NCBI GenBank assembly: GCA_036525535.1
Contig: DATDAH010000363.1
Span: 1 to 42,835 of the forward strand
DNA: 42,835 nucleotides
Reading direction: 5' to 3'
Source: DATDAH01 sp036525535
Lineage (GTDB): Bacteria > Actinomycetota > Acidimicrobiia > Acidimicrobiales > DATDAH01
Under the pieces are notes generated by a model. The model worked only from the letters and a program-made list of their open reading frames with translations, was not told the origin of the DNA and ran no database searches. The translations under genes and the position numbers were made by a program. This document shows, in pieces, positions 15,369 through 24,578 of the stretch; positions within the stretch are counted from its first letter, which is position 1, and every line of letters starts with the position of its first letter.

Positions 15369-17147
15369 TCAGACGAAGAGCGGGTAGGCGTAGAGCGGGG
15401 CGGCACCGCTGGACACGGCGTGGACCAGGCCGAGGGCGGAGGGCAGCAGGTTCTCGGCGAAGAAGCGGGCCGTCACCACCTTGGCGTCCCGGAAGGACTC
15501 GGGCTCGTCGGCGCCCTCACGTCGAGCGGCCAGGGCCTCCCTGCCGAGGACCCAGCCCCCGGTGACCGTGGCCAGCAGGCGCAGGTACGGCGTCGACCCG
15601 GCCAGGGCGTCGTTGGGCTCGGCCAAGCCGTGCTCGAGGAGCCAGCCCGTCGCCTCCCGGCACGCGTCCACCCCCTCGGCCAGCCGGACGCCGATCGCGG
15701 CGAGGTCCTCGTCAGCCGAGCCGGTCAGGACCTCGGCGGTGGCCGCCATGCGGTCGAGGTGCTCGCCGACCACGGCACCGCCCCGCATCGGGAGCTTGCG
15801 GCCTACCAGGTCCATGGCCTGGATCCCGTTGGTGCCCTCGTAGATCAGCGGGATGCGGGCGTCCCGGAAGTGCTGGGCCGCCCCCGTCTCTTCGATGTAA
15901 CCCATCCCGCCGTGGACCTGGATGCCGAGCGAGGTGCACTCGAGGCCGGTGTCGGTGCCCCAGGCCTTGGAGAGCGGCGTGTAGAGGTCGGCGATCTCGG
16001 CGTGCTCCTGCCGCACGGCCTCGTCAGGGTGGTGCTTGGCCAGGTCGATCGACCGCCCGTTGAGGTACATGAGGCCCCGCATGGCCTCGATGAGGGCCTT
16101 CTGGGTGAGGAGCATCCTGCGGACGTCGGCGTGCTCGATGATCGGTGACTGGGTGCCGGGCTCGGCCCCGACGGCGCGACCCTGGAGGCGCTCCTTGGCG
16201 AAGGCCACGGCCTGCTGGTGGGAGCGCTCGGCGAGGGCCAGGCCCTCCAGCCCCACCGACAGGCGGGCGTTGTTCATCATCGTGAACATGTAGCGCATGC
16301 CTTCGTTCTCGTCGCCGACGAGGAAGCCGACGGCGTCCTCGTAGGCGAGGGTGCACGTGGGGCTGGCGTGGATGCCCATCTTGTGCTCGATGGACACGCA
16401 GCTCACCCCATTGCGCTCGCCCAGCGCGCCGTCCTCCTCGACCAGGTACTTGGGGACGATGAAGCAGGAGATCCCCTTGGTCCCCGGCGGGGCGTCAGGG
16501 GTGCGGGCCAGGACGAGGTGGACGATGTTGTCGGCCATGTCGTGCTCACCGAAGGTGATGAAGATCTTCTGGCCGCTGATCCGGTAGGTGCCGTCGGCCG
16601 CGGGGAGGGCCTTGGTGATCAGCGCCCCGACGTCGGAGCCGGCCTGGGGCTCGGTCAGGTTCATCGTGCCCGTCCACTCACCGGTCACCATCTTGGGCAG
16701 GTAGACCGCCTTCTGGTCGGCCGAACTGTGGTGCTGGAGCATGTCGATGGCGCCCTGAGTGAGAAGGGGGCCCAGCGAGAAGGCCATCGAGGCCGTGGTC
16801 AGGAGCTCCTGCATGGCCACGCCGACGACCCAGGGGAAGCCGCCGCCGCCGTACTCGGGATCGAAGGGCACCGCGCCCCAACCGGCCTCGACGTACTGGG
16901 CGTACGCCTCCTTGAACCCGTCCGGCGTCGTGATGACACCGTCGGCGAAGGTCAGGCCCTGCTTGTCGGCCGGGTGGTTCAAGGGGGCGATGGCGGAGGC
17001 CATGAACCGGCCCGCCTCCTCGATCACACCGAGGATCGTGGCCGGGTCCGCGTGCGTGAACGGCTCGAGCTTGCTCAGGTCCTCGATGTCACAGAGGTGG
17101 GTCAGGACGAAGGCGATGTCGTCCATCGGCGGCGTGTAGTCGGACAC
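15369..17147 (-). CDS. Acyl-CoA dehydrogenase, long (about 590-aa) form
   Basis: An FAD-dependent dehydrogenase introducing the 2,3-double bond into acyl-CoA. Visible signatures are NLTEPQAGSDVGAL, KIFITFGEHD, the substrate/FAD region HKMGIHASPTCTLAYEDA, QVHGGMGYIEETGAAQ and the catalytic-Glu segment YEGTNGIQAMDLVGRKL. The 592-aa length, with a C-terminal helical extension, matches the FadE5/DmdC-like group found in actinobacteria and proteobacteria, not the 380-aa short-chain type. Substrate chain length is undetermined. It stands alone upstream of lgt; no electron-transfer flavoprotein gene is near. Confidence 0.9.
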   Translation of the reverse strand: MSDYTPPMDDIAFVLTHLCDIEDLSKLEPFTHADPATILGVIEEAGRFMASAIAPLNHPADKQGLTFADGVITTPDGFKEAYAQYVEAGWGAVPFDPEYGGGGFPWVVGVAMQELLTTASMAFSLGPLLTQGAIDMLQHHSSADQKAVYLPKMVTGEWTGTMNLTEPQAGSDVGALITKALPAADGTYRISGQKIFITFGEHDMADNIVHLVLARTPDAPPGTKGISCFIVPKYLVEEDGALGERNGVSCVSIEHKMGIHASPTCTLAYEDAVGFLVGDENEGMRYMFTMMNNARLSVGLEGLALAERSHQQAVAFAKERLQGRAVGAEPGTQSPIIEHADVRRMLLTQKALIEAMRGLMYLNGRSIDLAKHHPDEAVRQEHAEIADLYTPLSKAWGTDTGLECTSLGIQVHGGMGYIEETGAAQHFRDARIPLIYEGTNGIQAMDLVGRKLPMRGGAVVGEHLDRMAATAEVLTGSADEDLAAIGVRLAEGVDACREATGWLLEHGLAEPNDALAGSTPYLRLLATVTGGWVLGREALAARREGADEPESFRDAKVVTARFFAENLLPSALGLVHAVSSGAAPLYAYPLFV

Positions 17148-17180
17148 CCCCCGAGGGTACCGAGCAGTGGTCGGCCGGGT

Positions 17181-17912
17181 TCAGAGGGTGAACACCTCGA
17201 AGGCCACCGCGTGCTCGACACCGATGCGGGCCCCCGTGGCCACGGCCGCGGGGGTGACCACGTCGGCCGCCCTCGTCGTGCCGGCGCCGAGACCTTCGAG
17301 GTAGGCCCGGTGCTGTTCGAGTGAGGCCACACCTTGGTCCAGGAAACCGGTCACGTCGACGACGTGGGTGGCCTCCGGCGAGCCGTTGAAGGCCGCCAGC
17401 CGGACGCCGGACCACGGCTCCAGCCCCTCGTCCAGGAGATCGGTGAAGACCCACCGGTTGCCGGCGTCCCGGGTGGCGTCGAGCAGGGCCTCGCCCAACA
17501 CCCGGTGGTCGGCCATGTTCACCGACGGGCCGCCCCACGAGAAGTGGAAGTTGATCGACAGCACGAGCTCGGGCCGGTGGCGGCGGATGGCCGCGGCGAT
17601 CTCGCGGCGCAGGTCGAGGCCGTAGGTCAGGGTCCCGTCGGCCAGGCCCAGGAACTCGACGGAGTCCACACCGACGACGGCGGCCGACGCGATCTCCTCC
17701 GATTCCCGCAGCGGGCCGGCCTCCGCCGGGGCCAGGCCGTCGATGCCCGCTTCACCACTGGTGGCCAAGACGTACCCGACCCACTTGCCCTGATCGGTCC
17801 ACTTGGCGACCGCCGACGCCGTCCCGTACTCCAGGTCGTCGGGATGGGCCACCACCGCAAGGGCCCGGCTCCAGTCCTCGGGGAACGGCAGCAGCTCCGG
17901 CGGATCGCCCAT
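17181..17912 (-). CDS. PIG-L family deacetylase
   Basis: A 243-aa zinc-dependent N-deacetylase-like protein with the catalytic/metal motif VVAHPDDLEYG (AHPDDxE, residues about 21-28) and the second metal His in NMADHRVLGE. Actinobacterial relatives include MshB and Mca of mycothiol metabolism, as well as unrelated GlcNAc deacetylases; this length is shorter than MshB and the substrate cannot be assigned. It lies 21 bases after the nickel permease stop, so it might be read through from the hydrogenase operon, but no functional link is evident. Confidence 0.85.
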   Translation of the reverse strand: MGDPPELLPFPEDWSRALAVVAHPDDLEYGTASAVAKWTDQGKWVGYVLATSGEAGIDGLAPAEAGPLRESEEIASAAVVGVDSVEFLGLADGTLTYGLDLRREIAAAIRRHRPELVLSINFHFSWGGPSVNMADHRVLGEALLDATRDAGNRWVFTDLLDEGLEPWSGVRLAAFNGSPEATHVVDVTGFLDQGVASLEQHRAYLEGLGAGTTRAADVVTPAAVATGARIGVEHAVAFEVFTL

Positions 17913-17933
17913 CCGCGGACCGTACCCCCACGG

Positions 17934-18695
17934 TCAACCGACCAAGGGGGGCGTCATCGCCAGCAGGTAGAGGATCCCGACGTAGACGCTGAAGACGCCG
18001 ACGATGGCGTTGAGCCCCCGCAGGCGACGCTCGGTCAGCCCGATGGCGGCGACGACGGCGACGACGGTGTTGGCCAGGAACAGGCCGAACAGGAAGGGCA
18101 CCAACGACGCCGTGCCCGCGGCGAGAGCCAGCACCTGGGTCGGGGTCTCGGCCCCGATGCCGTGCACGAGGCCGACGCCGATGGCCCCGGCGACGCCGTA
18201 GGGGGCCCGGATGTCGTCGTGGCGGTGCCGGTGACGATGGCCGACCACGACCGTGGTGCCTGCGCCCTCCGCCGCGGATCCGGGACCCTCGACCAGCTCG
18301 GCATGGGTGTGCTGGTGACTGCCGTCGTGGCCGTGCTCGTGTTCGTGCTCGACGAAGGTGGTCGGTGCCAGCCGGGCCCGGAACCAGCCCATGGCTCGGA
18401 CCACGAGGCCGGCGCGCGAGCTGGGGCGCCGGTCGGTGGCCACGCACCAGAGCACGTACCCGCCCAGCACCACCAGCGTCAGGCCGACGACGCGACCCGC
18501 GTCGGGCACGTCCCAACCCGCCCAGGCGATTCCCAAGCCGAGGGCCACGACCATGAGCGCGTGCCCGAGGGCGTAGAGCGTGGACAGCACGAACGCCCGG
18601 AGCCGGAAGAGCTGGCTGCCGCTGATGTCGGTGATGGCCGCGACGTGATCCACGTCGAAGCCGTGTCGGAACCCGAGGGTGAAGATGCCCAGCAC
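17934..18695 (-). CDS. Nickel/cobalt permease of hydrogenase cluster (NiCoT-like)
   Basis: A 253-aa polytopic membrane protein. The first helix carries GFRHGFDVDHVAAITD, the H-x4-D-H metal-selectivity signature of NiCoT permeases, and a later helix has HGIGAETPTQ. The large cytoplasmic-type loop (about residues 113-160) is rich in His, with EHEHEHGHDGSHQHTH and RHRHRHDD stretches that could store or hand over Ni. It is shorter than classic HoxN/NixA (330-350 aa). GTG 18695 directly abuts the hypB stop, so Ni import and Ni insertion are co-translated. Confidence 0.82.
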   Translation of the reverse strand: MLGIFTLGFRHGFDVDHVAAITDISGSQLFRLRAFVLSTLYALGHALMVVALGLGIAWAGWDVPDAGRVVGLTLVVLGGYVLWCVATDRRPSSRAGLVVRAMGWFRARLAPTTFVEHEHEHGHDGSHQHTHAELVEGPGSAAEGAGTTVVVGHRHRHRHDDIRAPYGVAGAIGVGLVHGIGAETPTQVLALAAGTASLVPFLFGLFLANTVVAVVAAIGLTERRLRGLNAIVGVFSVYVGILYLLAMTPPLVG

Positions 18696-19478
18696 TCAGG
18701 CGAATCCTTGCAGCCAGGCGCACCAGGCGTCGACGCCCTCACCGGTGCGGGCACTGGTGAGGATCACCTCGGCTGCAGGGTTCACGTCCCCCAGGTAGCT
18801 GAGGAAGCGATCGAGATCGAAGTCGAGGTGCGGGAGCAGGTCGATCTTGTTGACCACCACCACCTCGGCCGCCCGGAACATGACCGGGTACTTGAGCGGC
18901 TTCTCCTCGCCTTCCGTCACCGCATAGACCATTGCCTTCGCCGACTCGCCGACGGTGAACTCCGCCGGGCAGACGAGGTTGCCGACGTTCTCGATGACCA
19001 GGAGGTCGAGGCGGTCCAAGTCCAGCCGGGCCAGCCCGGCTCGCACCATGACGGCGTCGAGGTGGCACTCGCCACCGAAGCCGGCGCTGGTGTTGACCAA
19101 CGAGATGTCGGCCCCGAGCCCGTCCAGGCGATCGGCATCGAGACTGGTGGCGATGTCACCCTCCAGCACCCCGATGCGCACCTGCTCGCCCAAGGCGACG
19201 ATGGTCCGCCTCAACAGCGTGGTCTTGCCCGCGCCGGGACCGGACATGAGGTTGACGGCGCGGACGCCGGCGGCGGCGAACGCCGCCCGGTTGCCGTCGG
19301 CGACGCGGTCGTTCTCCGACAGGATCTTCTCCAGCACGGCGACCCGGGACACACCGGTGTCGACGTAGCCCCGGTGGTCACCGACGTCGCGGGCTTCGAC
19401 CGGGCGGTCGTGCTCGTGGTCCTCGGTGTGCGGATGATCGTGGACGGTGCCGTCCTCGTGGCGGTGGAACCGTCCCAC
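18696..19478 (-). CDS. hypB: Hydrogenase nickel incorporation GTPase HypB
   Basis: This 260-aa GTPase drives Ni delivery to the hydrogenase large subunit with HypA. The P-loop is SGPGAGKTT (about residues 79-87), with ENVGNLVCPAEF and the guanine-specificity motif NKID. The metal site at the dimer interface is GECHLDA. The N-terminus is His-rich (nine His in the first 36 residues) but lacks the Cys-based CxxCGC Ni site of E. coli HypB. The GTG start shares its first G with the last base of the hypA TAG stop. Confidence 0.95.
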   Translation of the reverse strand: MGRFHRHEDGTVHDHPHTEDHEHDRPVEARDVGDHRGYVDTGVSRVAVLEKILSENDRVADGNRAAFAAAGVRAVNLMSGPGAGKTTLLRRTIVALGEQVRIGVLEGDIATSLDADRLDGLGADISLVNTSAGFGGECHLDAVMVRAGLARLDLDRLDLLVIENVGNLVCPAEFTVGESAKAMVYAVTEGEEKPLKYPVMFRAAEVVVVNKIDLLPHLDFDLDRFLSYLGDVNPAAEVILTSARTGEGVDAWCAWLQGFA

Positions 19479-19814
19479 TAGCCGACCTCCTGGCCGATGT
19501 CGATGGACGCCAACTGGAACTCTTCACCGCTCAACAGCTCGACGTCGATGCCCCCACAGCTGCCGCAGCCCATCACGGGCCAGTCCAGGGTGGTGCGGGC
19601 GGAGCAGGCGGCGCAGGCCACGACGGCGGGGACGTGCTCGATGTCCAGCACGCAGCCGTCGAGGTCGGTGCCCTCGGTCAGCATCTCCCAGGCGAACTGC
19701 AGGGCGTCGGGCACGACCTGGCGGAGGTACCCGATGCGCACCGAGACCCGCTCGACCGGGCAGCCGTCGCTGCGCTCGCGGGCGATGTCGACGATCGCCT
19801 GGCCGACCGAGAGC

Positions 19815-19822
<8 letters not shown>
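19478..19822 (-). CDS. hypA: Hydrogenase nickel insertion protein HypA
   Basis: 114 aa, the family's usual length. The N-terminal MHE Ni-binding motif is intact, and the zinc site is formed by two CxxC pairs at C70/C73 (CAAC) and C86/C89 (CGSC). It brings Ni to the Fe-loaded large subunit in partnership with HypB. It overlaps the end of hypD by 8 bp and the start of hypB by one base, placing it firmly in the maturation operon. Confidence 0.95.
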
Positions 19823-20941
<1,119 letters not shown>

Positions 20942-20945
<4 letters not shown>

Positions 20946-21214
20946 CGGATCCTCGACTCGGCCACGGCCTGGACCTCGTCCTCGTAGGCCTGGCCCATCA
21001 GCGCCAGGCCCTCCATGGCCCGGGCCGCCTCCACCTCGTCGATCTTCGACATGGCGAAGCCCACGTGGATCAGCACCCAGTCACCCTCCTCGAGGGGCTC
21101 GTCCTCGAGCAGGCCGATGTTGATGTTGCGGCGCACGCCGGCCACCTCGACCTTGGCCAGGTGCTCGTGGCCGCCGGCGAGCTCGACGATCTGACCCGGT
21201 ATCCCCAGGCACAT
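20942..21214 (-). CDS. hypC: Hydrogenase maturation chaperone HypC
   Basis: 90 aa from ATG 21214, which yields the obligatory MCLGIPGQ N-terminus whose Cys2 binds the Fe(CN)2CO moiety and the large subunit. An upstream in-frame start at 21256 would bury Cys2 and is rejected. The beta-barrel core (NINIGLLEDEPLEEGDWVLIHVGFAMSKID) is typical, and the C-terminal helix continues to ESRIR. It lies between the 39-aa membrane peptide and hypD. A second HypC-like domain occurs in the fusion protein at 36287-37009. Confidence 0.95.
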
Positions 21215-21239
21215 CAGGCGACCTCCACGGGTCGGGGCA

Positions 21240-21359
21240 TCACATCCGCTTGACACGCAGGTAGCGCGACAGATCTGGCAGCGAGGCCAGGAAAAGGACC
21301 GCGACGACGATCACGGCCGCCCCGATGAGCACCAAGAAGATGATCCCCAGTGTTTCCAT
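21240..21359 (-). CDS. 39-aa single-pass membrane peptide A (DUF6893-like)
   Basis: A small gene whose ATG shares its A with the TGA of the maturation protease, ending 26 bases before hypC. The product has one hydrophobic helix (METLGIIFLVLIGAAVIV onward, residues 4-26) followed by a basic tail SLPDLSRYLRVKRM. The tail matches that of the 36-aa peptide at 31017-31127 (SIPDIARYLRIREM), so the two are paralogs or share a functional end. The tail recalls the actinobacterial small-protein family DUF6893, from memory only. Tight coupling inside the operon supports it being expressed. Role unknown; membrane attachment of the hydrogenase or maturation machinery is possible. Confidence 0.75.
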   Translation of the reverse strand: METLGIIFLVLIGAAVIVVAVLFLASLPDLSRYLRVKRM

Positions 21360-21841
21360 CACCCCTCCAAGGTCGGCGACGCGACCTGCGTCGCTCCGAC
21401 GAGCTCCATGACCGTCTCGGCCGCGATGTCGATGGCGGCGGCGACCGGGGGCGACAGGCCCATGCCCTCGTCGATGCCCTCCGGTTCGCAGCCGACGATG
21501 AGCACGCGTCCGACCTCGCCGCCGAGGCCGGCCAGGGTGGCGAGGACGGTCGCCGGGTCCATCGTGTGGGCGTCCATCGTCGCGGCCGGGAGGTCGTCGA
21601 GGCTGGGCTCGAAGACCGACACCGTGCCCGGTGCCTCGCCGGTCGCGAGGGCGTCGACCAGGACGAGGGTGTCGTAGCCGTCGAGGAGCTCGTAGGCGAG
21701 GTGGACGCTGCGGATGCCGAAGTCCTCCACCCGCACCCCCTCGGGCATCGCCCGGCCCGCCAGGTGCCCCGCGACCTCGACGCCGAAGGCGTCGTCACCG
21801 AAGAAGATGTTGCCGATCCCGGCGACGAGGGTCCCGCTCAC
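21359..21841 (-). CDS. Hydrogenase maturation endopeptidase (HyaD/HycI family)
   Basis: A 160-aa nickel-dependent protease expected to remove the C-terminal tail of the large subunit after Ni insertion. The N-terminal strand GIGNIFFGDDAFG contains the Asp pair at residues 16-17 that corresponds to the Ni-probing acidic residue; DAHTMDP supplies the His and GCEPEGIDEGMGLSPPV is the family's C-terminal signature. The GTG start at 21841 overlaps the preceding stop (GTGA). The large subunit in this cluster has a 24-residue tail after its last metal-site His, giving it a substrate. Confidence 0.93.
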   Translation of the reverse strand: MSGTLVAGIGNIFFGDDAFGVEVAGHLAGRAMPEGVRVEDFGIRSVHLAYELLDGYDTLVLVDALATGEAPGTVSVFEPSLDDLPAATMDAHTMDPATVLATLAGLGGEVGRVLIVGCEPEGIDEGMGLSPPVAAAIDIAAETVMELVGATQVASPTLEG

Positions 21842-23277
21842 GGGAGGACCTCGAGCTCGTCGGGCCGGAAGTAGTTGAAACGGCCCTGCCAGGCGAAGAG
21901 ATCGGCGCCGGGGTCGTCGTCGAGCACGACGGCCACGTGGACCTCGTCGTCCACGTCGTGGAGCACCGCCTCGACCGTCGCCGTCCGACCGGCCAGGAAC
22001 ATGTCATGGGCGTCGGCGCCGGGCCGGGGCCGGAGGCGGACCTTGGCGCCCCGGCCGACCGCGGTCCCGCCGATCCAGACGGTGTCGGTCGCCGGGTCGA
22101 AGGCGGCATCGGCCCCCGGGTCCCACCAGGGCGCCAGCTCGGATTCGGCCTCCAGGCCGCCCGGGAGCCCCGCCGTCGGAGGGGCGGACGGGGCACCCTC
22201 CAGGTAGCGCACGGCGCCGTGGAGACGATCGAACATCTCGGGCGGCATGGCGTCGACTCGATCGAAGATCTCCGAGACGCGGGCGTCGGTGGCCCGCGCC
22301 TCCCGCTTCTCGTCGTCGGTGAGGGTGAGGATGCGCAGCGCGAGGATCTCGTCGATCTCGGTGGAGTCGAACAGGGCACCGGGGCTCTCCGGGGCCACCT
22401 CGGGGTGGTCGTAGAGGATGATCGGCGAGGACAGCACGATGGCGCCGTCGTCCGGGTCACTCCCCGTCCCGGCCAGGACGGGATAGGTCCCGACGTTCTC
22501 GCAGGACTCGGTGACGGCTCGGGCGAACTCGGGCGGGTCGAGGAGGCTGACGAATCGACCACCGGTGACCGCCAGCAGCGTGTGGACGGCCACGAGCGAA
22601 TGCAGGACGACCTCGTCCCGCGGCGCGTCGGGCACGTTCCAAGGCATCCGGTTCTCGATCCGGACCCGGAGGCGGACCAGGGGCGTGGGCCCGTCCAGCC
22701 ACTCCGGCGTCACCTCGACGGCGGCCCGGACCGCCAGCCGCTCCCGCACGACCTGCCCCATGACGGTGCCGTCCGGATCCCGGAGCGGCTCGGCCTCTCG
22801 GCCCGCCGGGAGGTCGAAGACCGCGTCGATGTGCGGCCGCCAGTCGCCGTGCACCGGGTCGAGCGCGATGTCGACGAGATCGAACTCGCGCTCGACGGCC
22901 TCGTCCCAGGAGGTGTGCAGCTCACCACCGACCTCCAGGGCCTCCACCGGACGGAAGTCGCCGTCGACCAGGGCCTCCACCGTGCGGGACTGCACCTGGA
23001 GGCAGCGCAGCCGGAGCTGGACGACCGGGTGGTCACCGGGGTCGACGACGCAGTCGGTCTGCATGGCCCACGGGTCCGAGCCGGCGCCTTCGCTGAACGG
23101 CTTCGGCGTGAGCACCCCGAACTGCCACCGCACCTGGTTCTTGCCGGCCGACGCCCGGTAGGGGTAGAGCACGTACCCCTCGTAGAGGACGGCGTCGGCG
23201 ATCGTGGTCGCCCGGTCGAAGACGGAGGTCGCCGCGGCCTCCGCTGTGGCGGTGGAGGCGGTGTCGGTCACCGTCAC
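21838..23277 (-). CDS. Hydrogenase-cluster protein, 479 aa, function unknown
   Basis: Start GTG 23277 overlaps the DUF6084 stop (GTGA); an earlier in-frame start would lie wholly within that gene. No signal peptide, membrane helix or Fe-S motif is apparent. The N-terminal region reads ADAVLYEGYVLYPYRASAGKN, then a long acidic beta-rich body with RVRIENRMPW, a LSSPIILYDHPEVAPES stretch, and a C-terminal barrel-like segment ending AWQGRFNYFRPDELEVLP. Only single Cys residues are scattered. Position between DUF6084 and the maturation protease implies a role in assembly of this hydrogenase type. Length and order resemble proteins seen beside actinobacterial-type hydrogenases, from general knowledge. 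Confidence 0.8.
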   Translation of the reverse strand: MTVTDTASTATAEAAATSVFDRATTIADAVLYEGYVLYPYRASAGKNQVRWQFGVLTPKPFSEGAGSDPWAMQTDCVVDPGDHPVVQLRLRCLQVQSRTVEALVDGDFRPVEALEVGGELHTSWDEAVEREFDLVDIALDPVHGDWRPHIDAVFDLPAGREAEPLRDPDGTVMGQVVRERLAVRAAVEVTPEWLDGPTPLVRLRVRIENRMPWNVPDAPRDEVVLHSLVAVHTLLAVTGGRFVSLLDPPEFARAVTESCENVGTYPVLAGTGSDPDDGAIVLSSPIILYDHPEVAPESPGALFDSTEIDEILALRILTLTDDEKREARATDARVSEIFDRVDAMPPEMFDRLHGAVRYLEGAPSAPPTAGLPGGLEAESELAPWWDPGADAAFDPATDTVWIGGTAVGRGAKVRLRPRPGADAHDMFLAGRTATVEAVLHDVDDEVHVAVVLDDDPGADLFAWQGRFNYFRPDELEVLP

Positions 23278-23903
23278 CCGTCCGCCTCTTTGAGCAACGC
23301 CTCCACGGCCTGATCCCAGGTGGCCAAGGCCCGGTCGGCCTTGAACCGGCCCAGCCGGTCCATCGTGTCCCGCGGCAGTCGCATCCACCCGCTGTTCGGG
23401 TAGTAGAGGTCCATCATGTCCCGCCAGACCCGTACCGGGAGCCGGTAGGTCGCCTCCAGGTTCCAGGCCACCGGCAGGGCGTTGAAGCCCGCCTCCCCGT
23501 GGGAGAACTGGGTACCGCTGAACAGGAAGACCAGGGGGATCTCGCCGTCGCCGAGCGCATGCAAGAACCGTGCCGCCGTGACCTCGAAGTCGTAGGTGCA
23601 TTCGACCGGCAGGTCGAACTCGGTCGTCCCCGTGAAGCCCGGCAGCATGGTCGCCACGTGGGTCCACAGGAACGGTCGGAGCGACTCCCCCCACTGCGGC
23701 GTGGGGCCGAACTGCTCGTAGAGACGGTCCTCCTCGTCGGCCGAGTAGTGACGGCGCTGCGGCTCGATGCGGAGCTGGGCCCGAAGCGCGAGGGCGTGCA
23801 CGGCGTCGCCCGAGGTCTCCTCGGCCCGAAGACGGAACATCATCGTCGGCACCGCCGCGTAGGGCTCCGGGCGGGCGTCCACCACCTCGAAGGCCAGGCT
23901 CAC
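23274..23903 (-). CDS. DUF6084-like hydrogenase-cluster protein
   Basis: 209 aa from GTG 23903 (GTGA overlap with the DUF5947 stop). The protein begins SLAFEVVDARPEPYAAVPTM and contains LRAQLRIEPQRRHY, GPTPQWGESLRPFLWTHV and a C-terminal WMRLPRDTMDRLGRFKA motif. It has no Cys-rich site, signal peptide or membrane helix and looks like a soluble beta-rich domain. I assign DUF6084 from memory of families linked to actinobacterial [NiFe]-hydrogenase operons; function is not established. It sits between two other unknowns of the same operon and probably forms a complex with them. Confidence 0.78.
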   Translation of the reverse strand: MSLAFEVVDARPEPYAAVPTMMFRLRAEETSGDAVHALALRAQLRIEPQRRHYSADEEDRLYEQFGPTPQWGESLRPFLWTHVATMLPGFTGTTEFDLPVECTYDFEVTAARFLHALGDGEIPLVFLFSGTQFSHGEAGFNALPVAWNLEATYRLPVRVWRDMMDLYYPNSGWMRLPRDTMDRLGRFKADRALATWDQAVEALLKEADG

Positions 23904-24574
23904 GATTGGCCCTCCGGGGGCGGGACCACCGTCGAGCGGGCGGCCAGGGCGGCGAAGAACCCGTCGATGGCCTCGTGGGCCTCCTGGCCGCCGTCGAAGC
24001 CCCGCCACCGGGTCCGCAGCAGGCCGACCAGCTCGTAGCAGGCGTCGATGGGCACGAGGAAGGAGTCGCTGGCCCCGTCGGCCCGACGGACCAGGAGCGC
24101 CTCGACGTCCGGCTCCAGGGAGACGAGGACCGGGTTGGCGATCACCAAGTGCTCCCACGCGTCCAGGGCCAGGAGGGACTCGGTCGCCCCCGCCGGGCTG
24201 GGGTAGAAGGCCACGACCTTGCCCATGACCGAGTTGTGGAAGAAGAAGGCGACGCTGACCGGGATCTGGAGCGCGTCCCACTCGCCCTGGCTCATGCCGA
24301 AACCGGACAGGGACAGGTGGCGGTCAGGGACCGAACGGAACTTCCCGCCCGCCGCGCCGCGATCGACGAAGAGCAGGTAGCAGGCCCGGCAGGTGCAGAG
24401 GAGACCCCGGCTCTCGAGGTTGACCACGTGTTGGTGCTCGGGGGGGATCACCACCGCACACATCTCGCATCGCTCCTCCTCCGGGAGCTGGGACGAGGCC
24501 TGCCGGATCCGATCGAGGATCATGAGCGCGCCCGGGCCGGGCGTCACGGGTGGTTCGTGCCCGTTGGCGCTCAT
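23900..24574 (-). CDS. DUF5947-like Cys-rich hydrogenase-cluster protein
   Basis: A 224-aa soluble protein whose first third holds a metal-binding pattern: C36/C39 (CEMC), His47/His49, then C60, C62 and C65 (CTCRAC). This could hold zinc, a rubredoxin-type iron or an Fe-S cluster. The remaining part (LSLSGFGMSQGEWDALQIPVSVAFFF, VMGKVVAFYPSPAGATES) is hydrophobic-core-like with no known fold recognised. Family name DUF5947 is from memory. It starts 4 bases after the NifU-like gene. An electron-transfer or maturation role is inferred from position and cysteines only. Confidence 0.8.
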   Translation of the reverse strand: MSANGHEPPVTPGPGALMILDRIRQASSQLPEEERCEMCAVVIPPEHQHVVNLESRGLLCTCRACYLLFVDRGAAGGKFRSVPDRHLSLSGFGMSQGEWDALQIPVSVAFFFHNSVMGKVVAFYPSPAGATESLLALDAWEHLVIANPVLVSLEPDVEALLVRRADGASDSFLVPIDACYELVGLLRTRWRGFDGGQEAHEAIDGFFAALAARSTVVPPPEGQS

Positions 24575-24578
24575 CGGC

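Noticed and set aside
17334..19481. 715-codon plus-strand open frame over the permease and hypB
   Set aside because: Antisense to three well-supported genes; composition is Arg/Gly/His/Asp-rich without domains.
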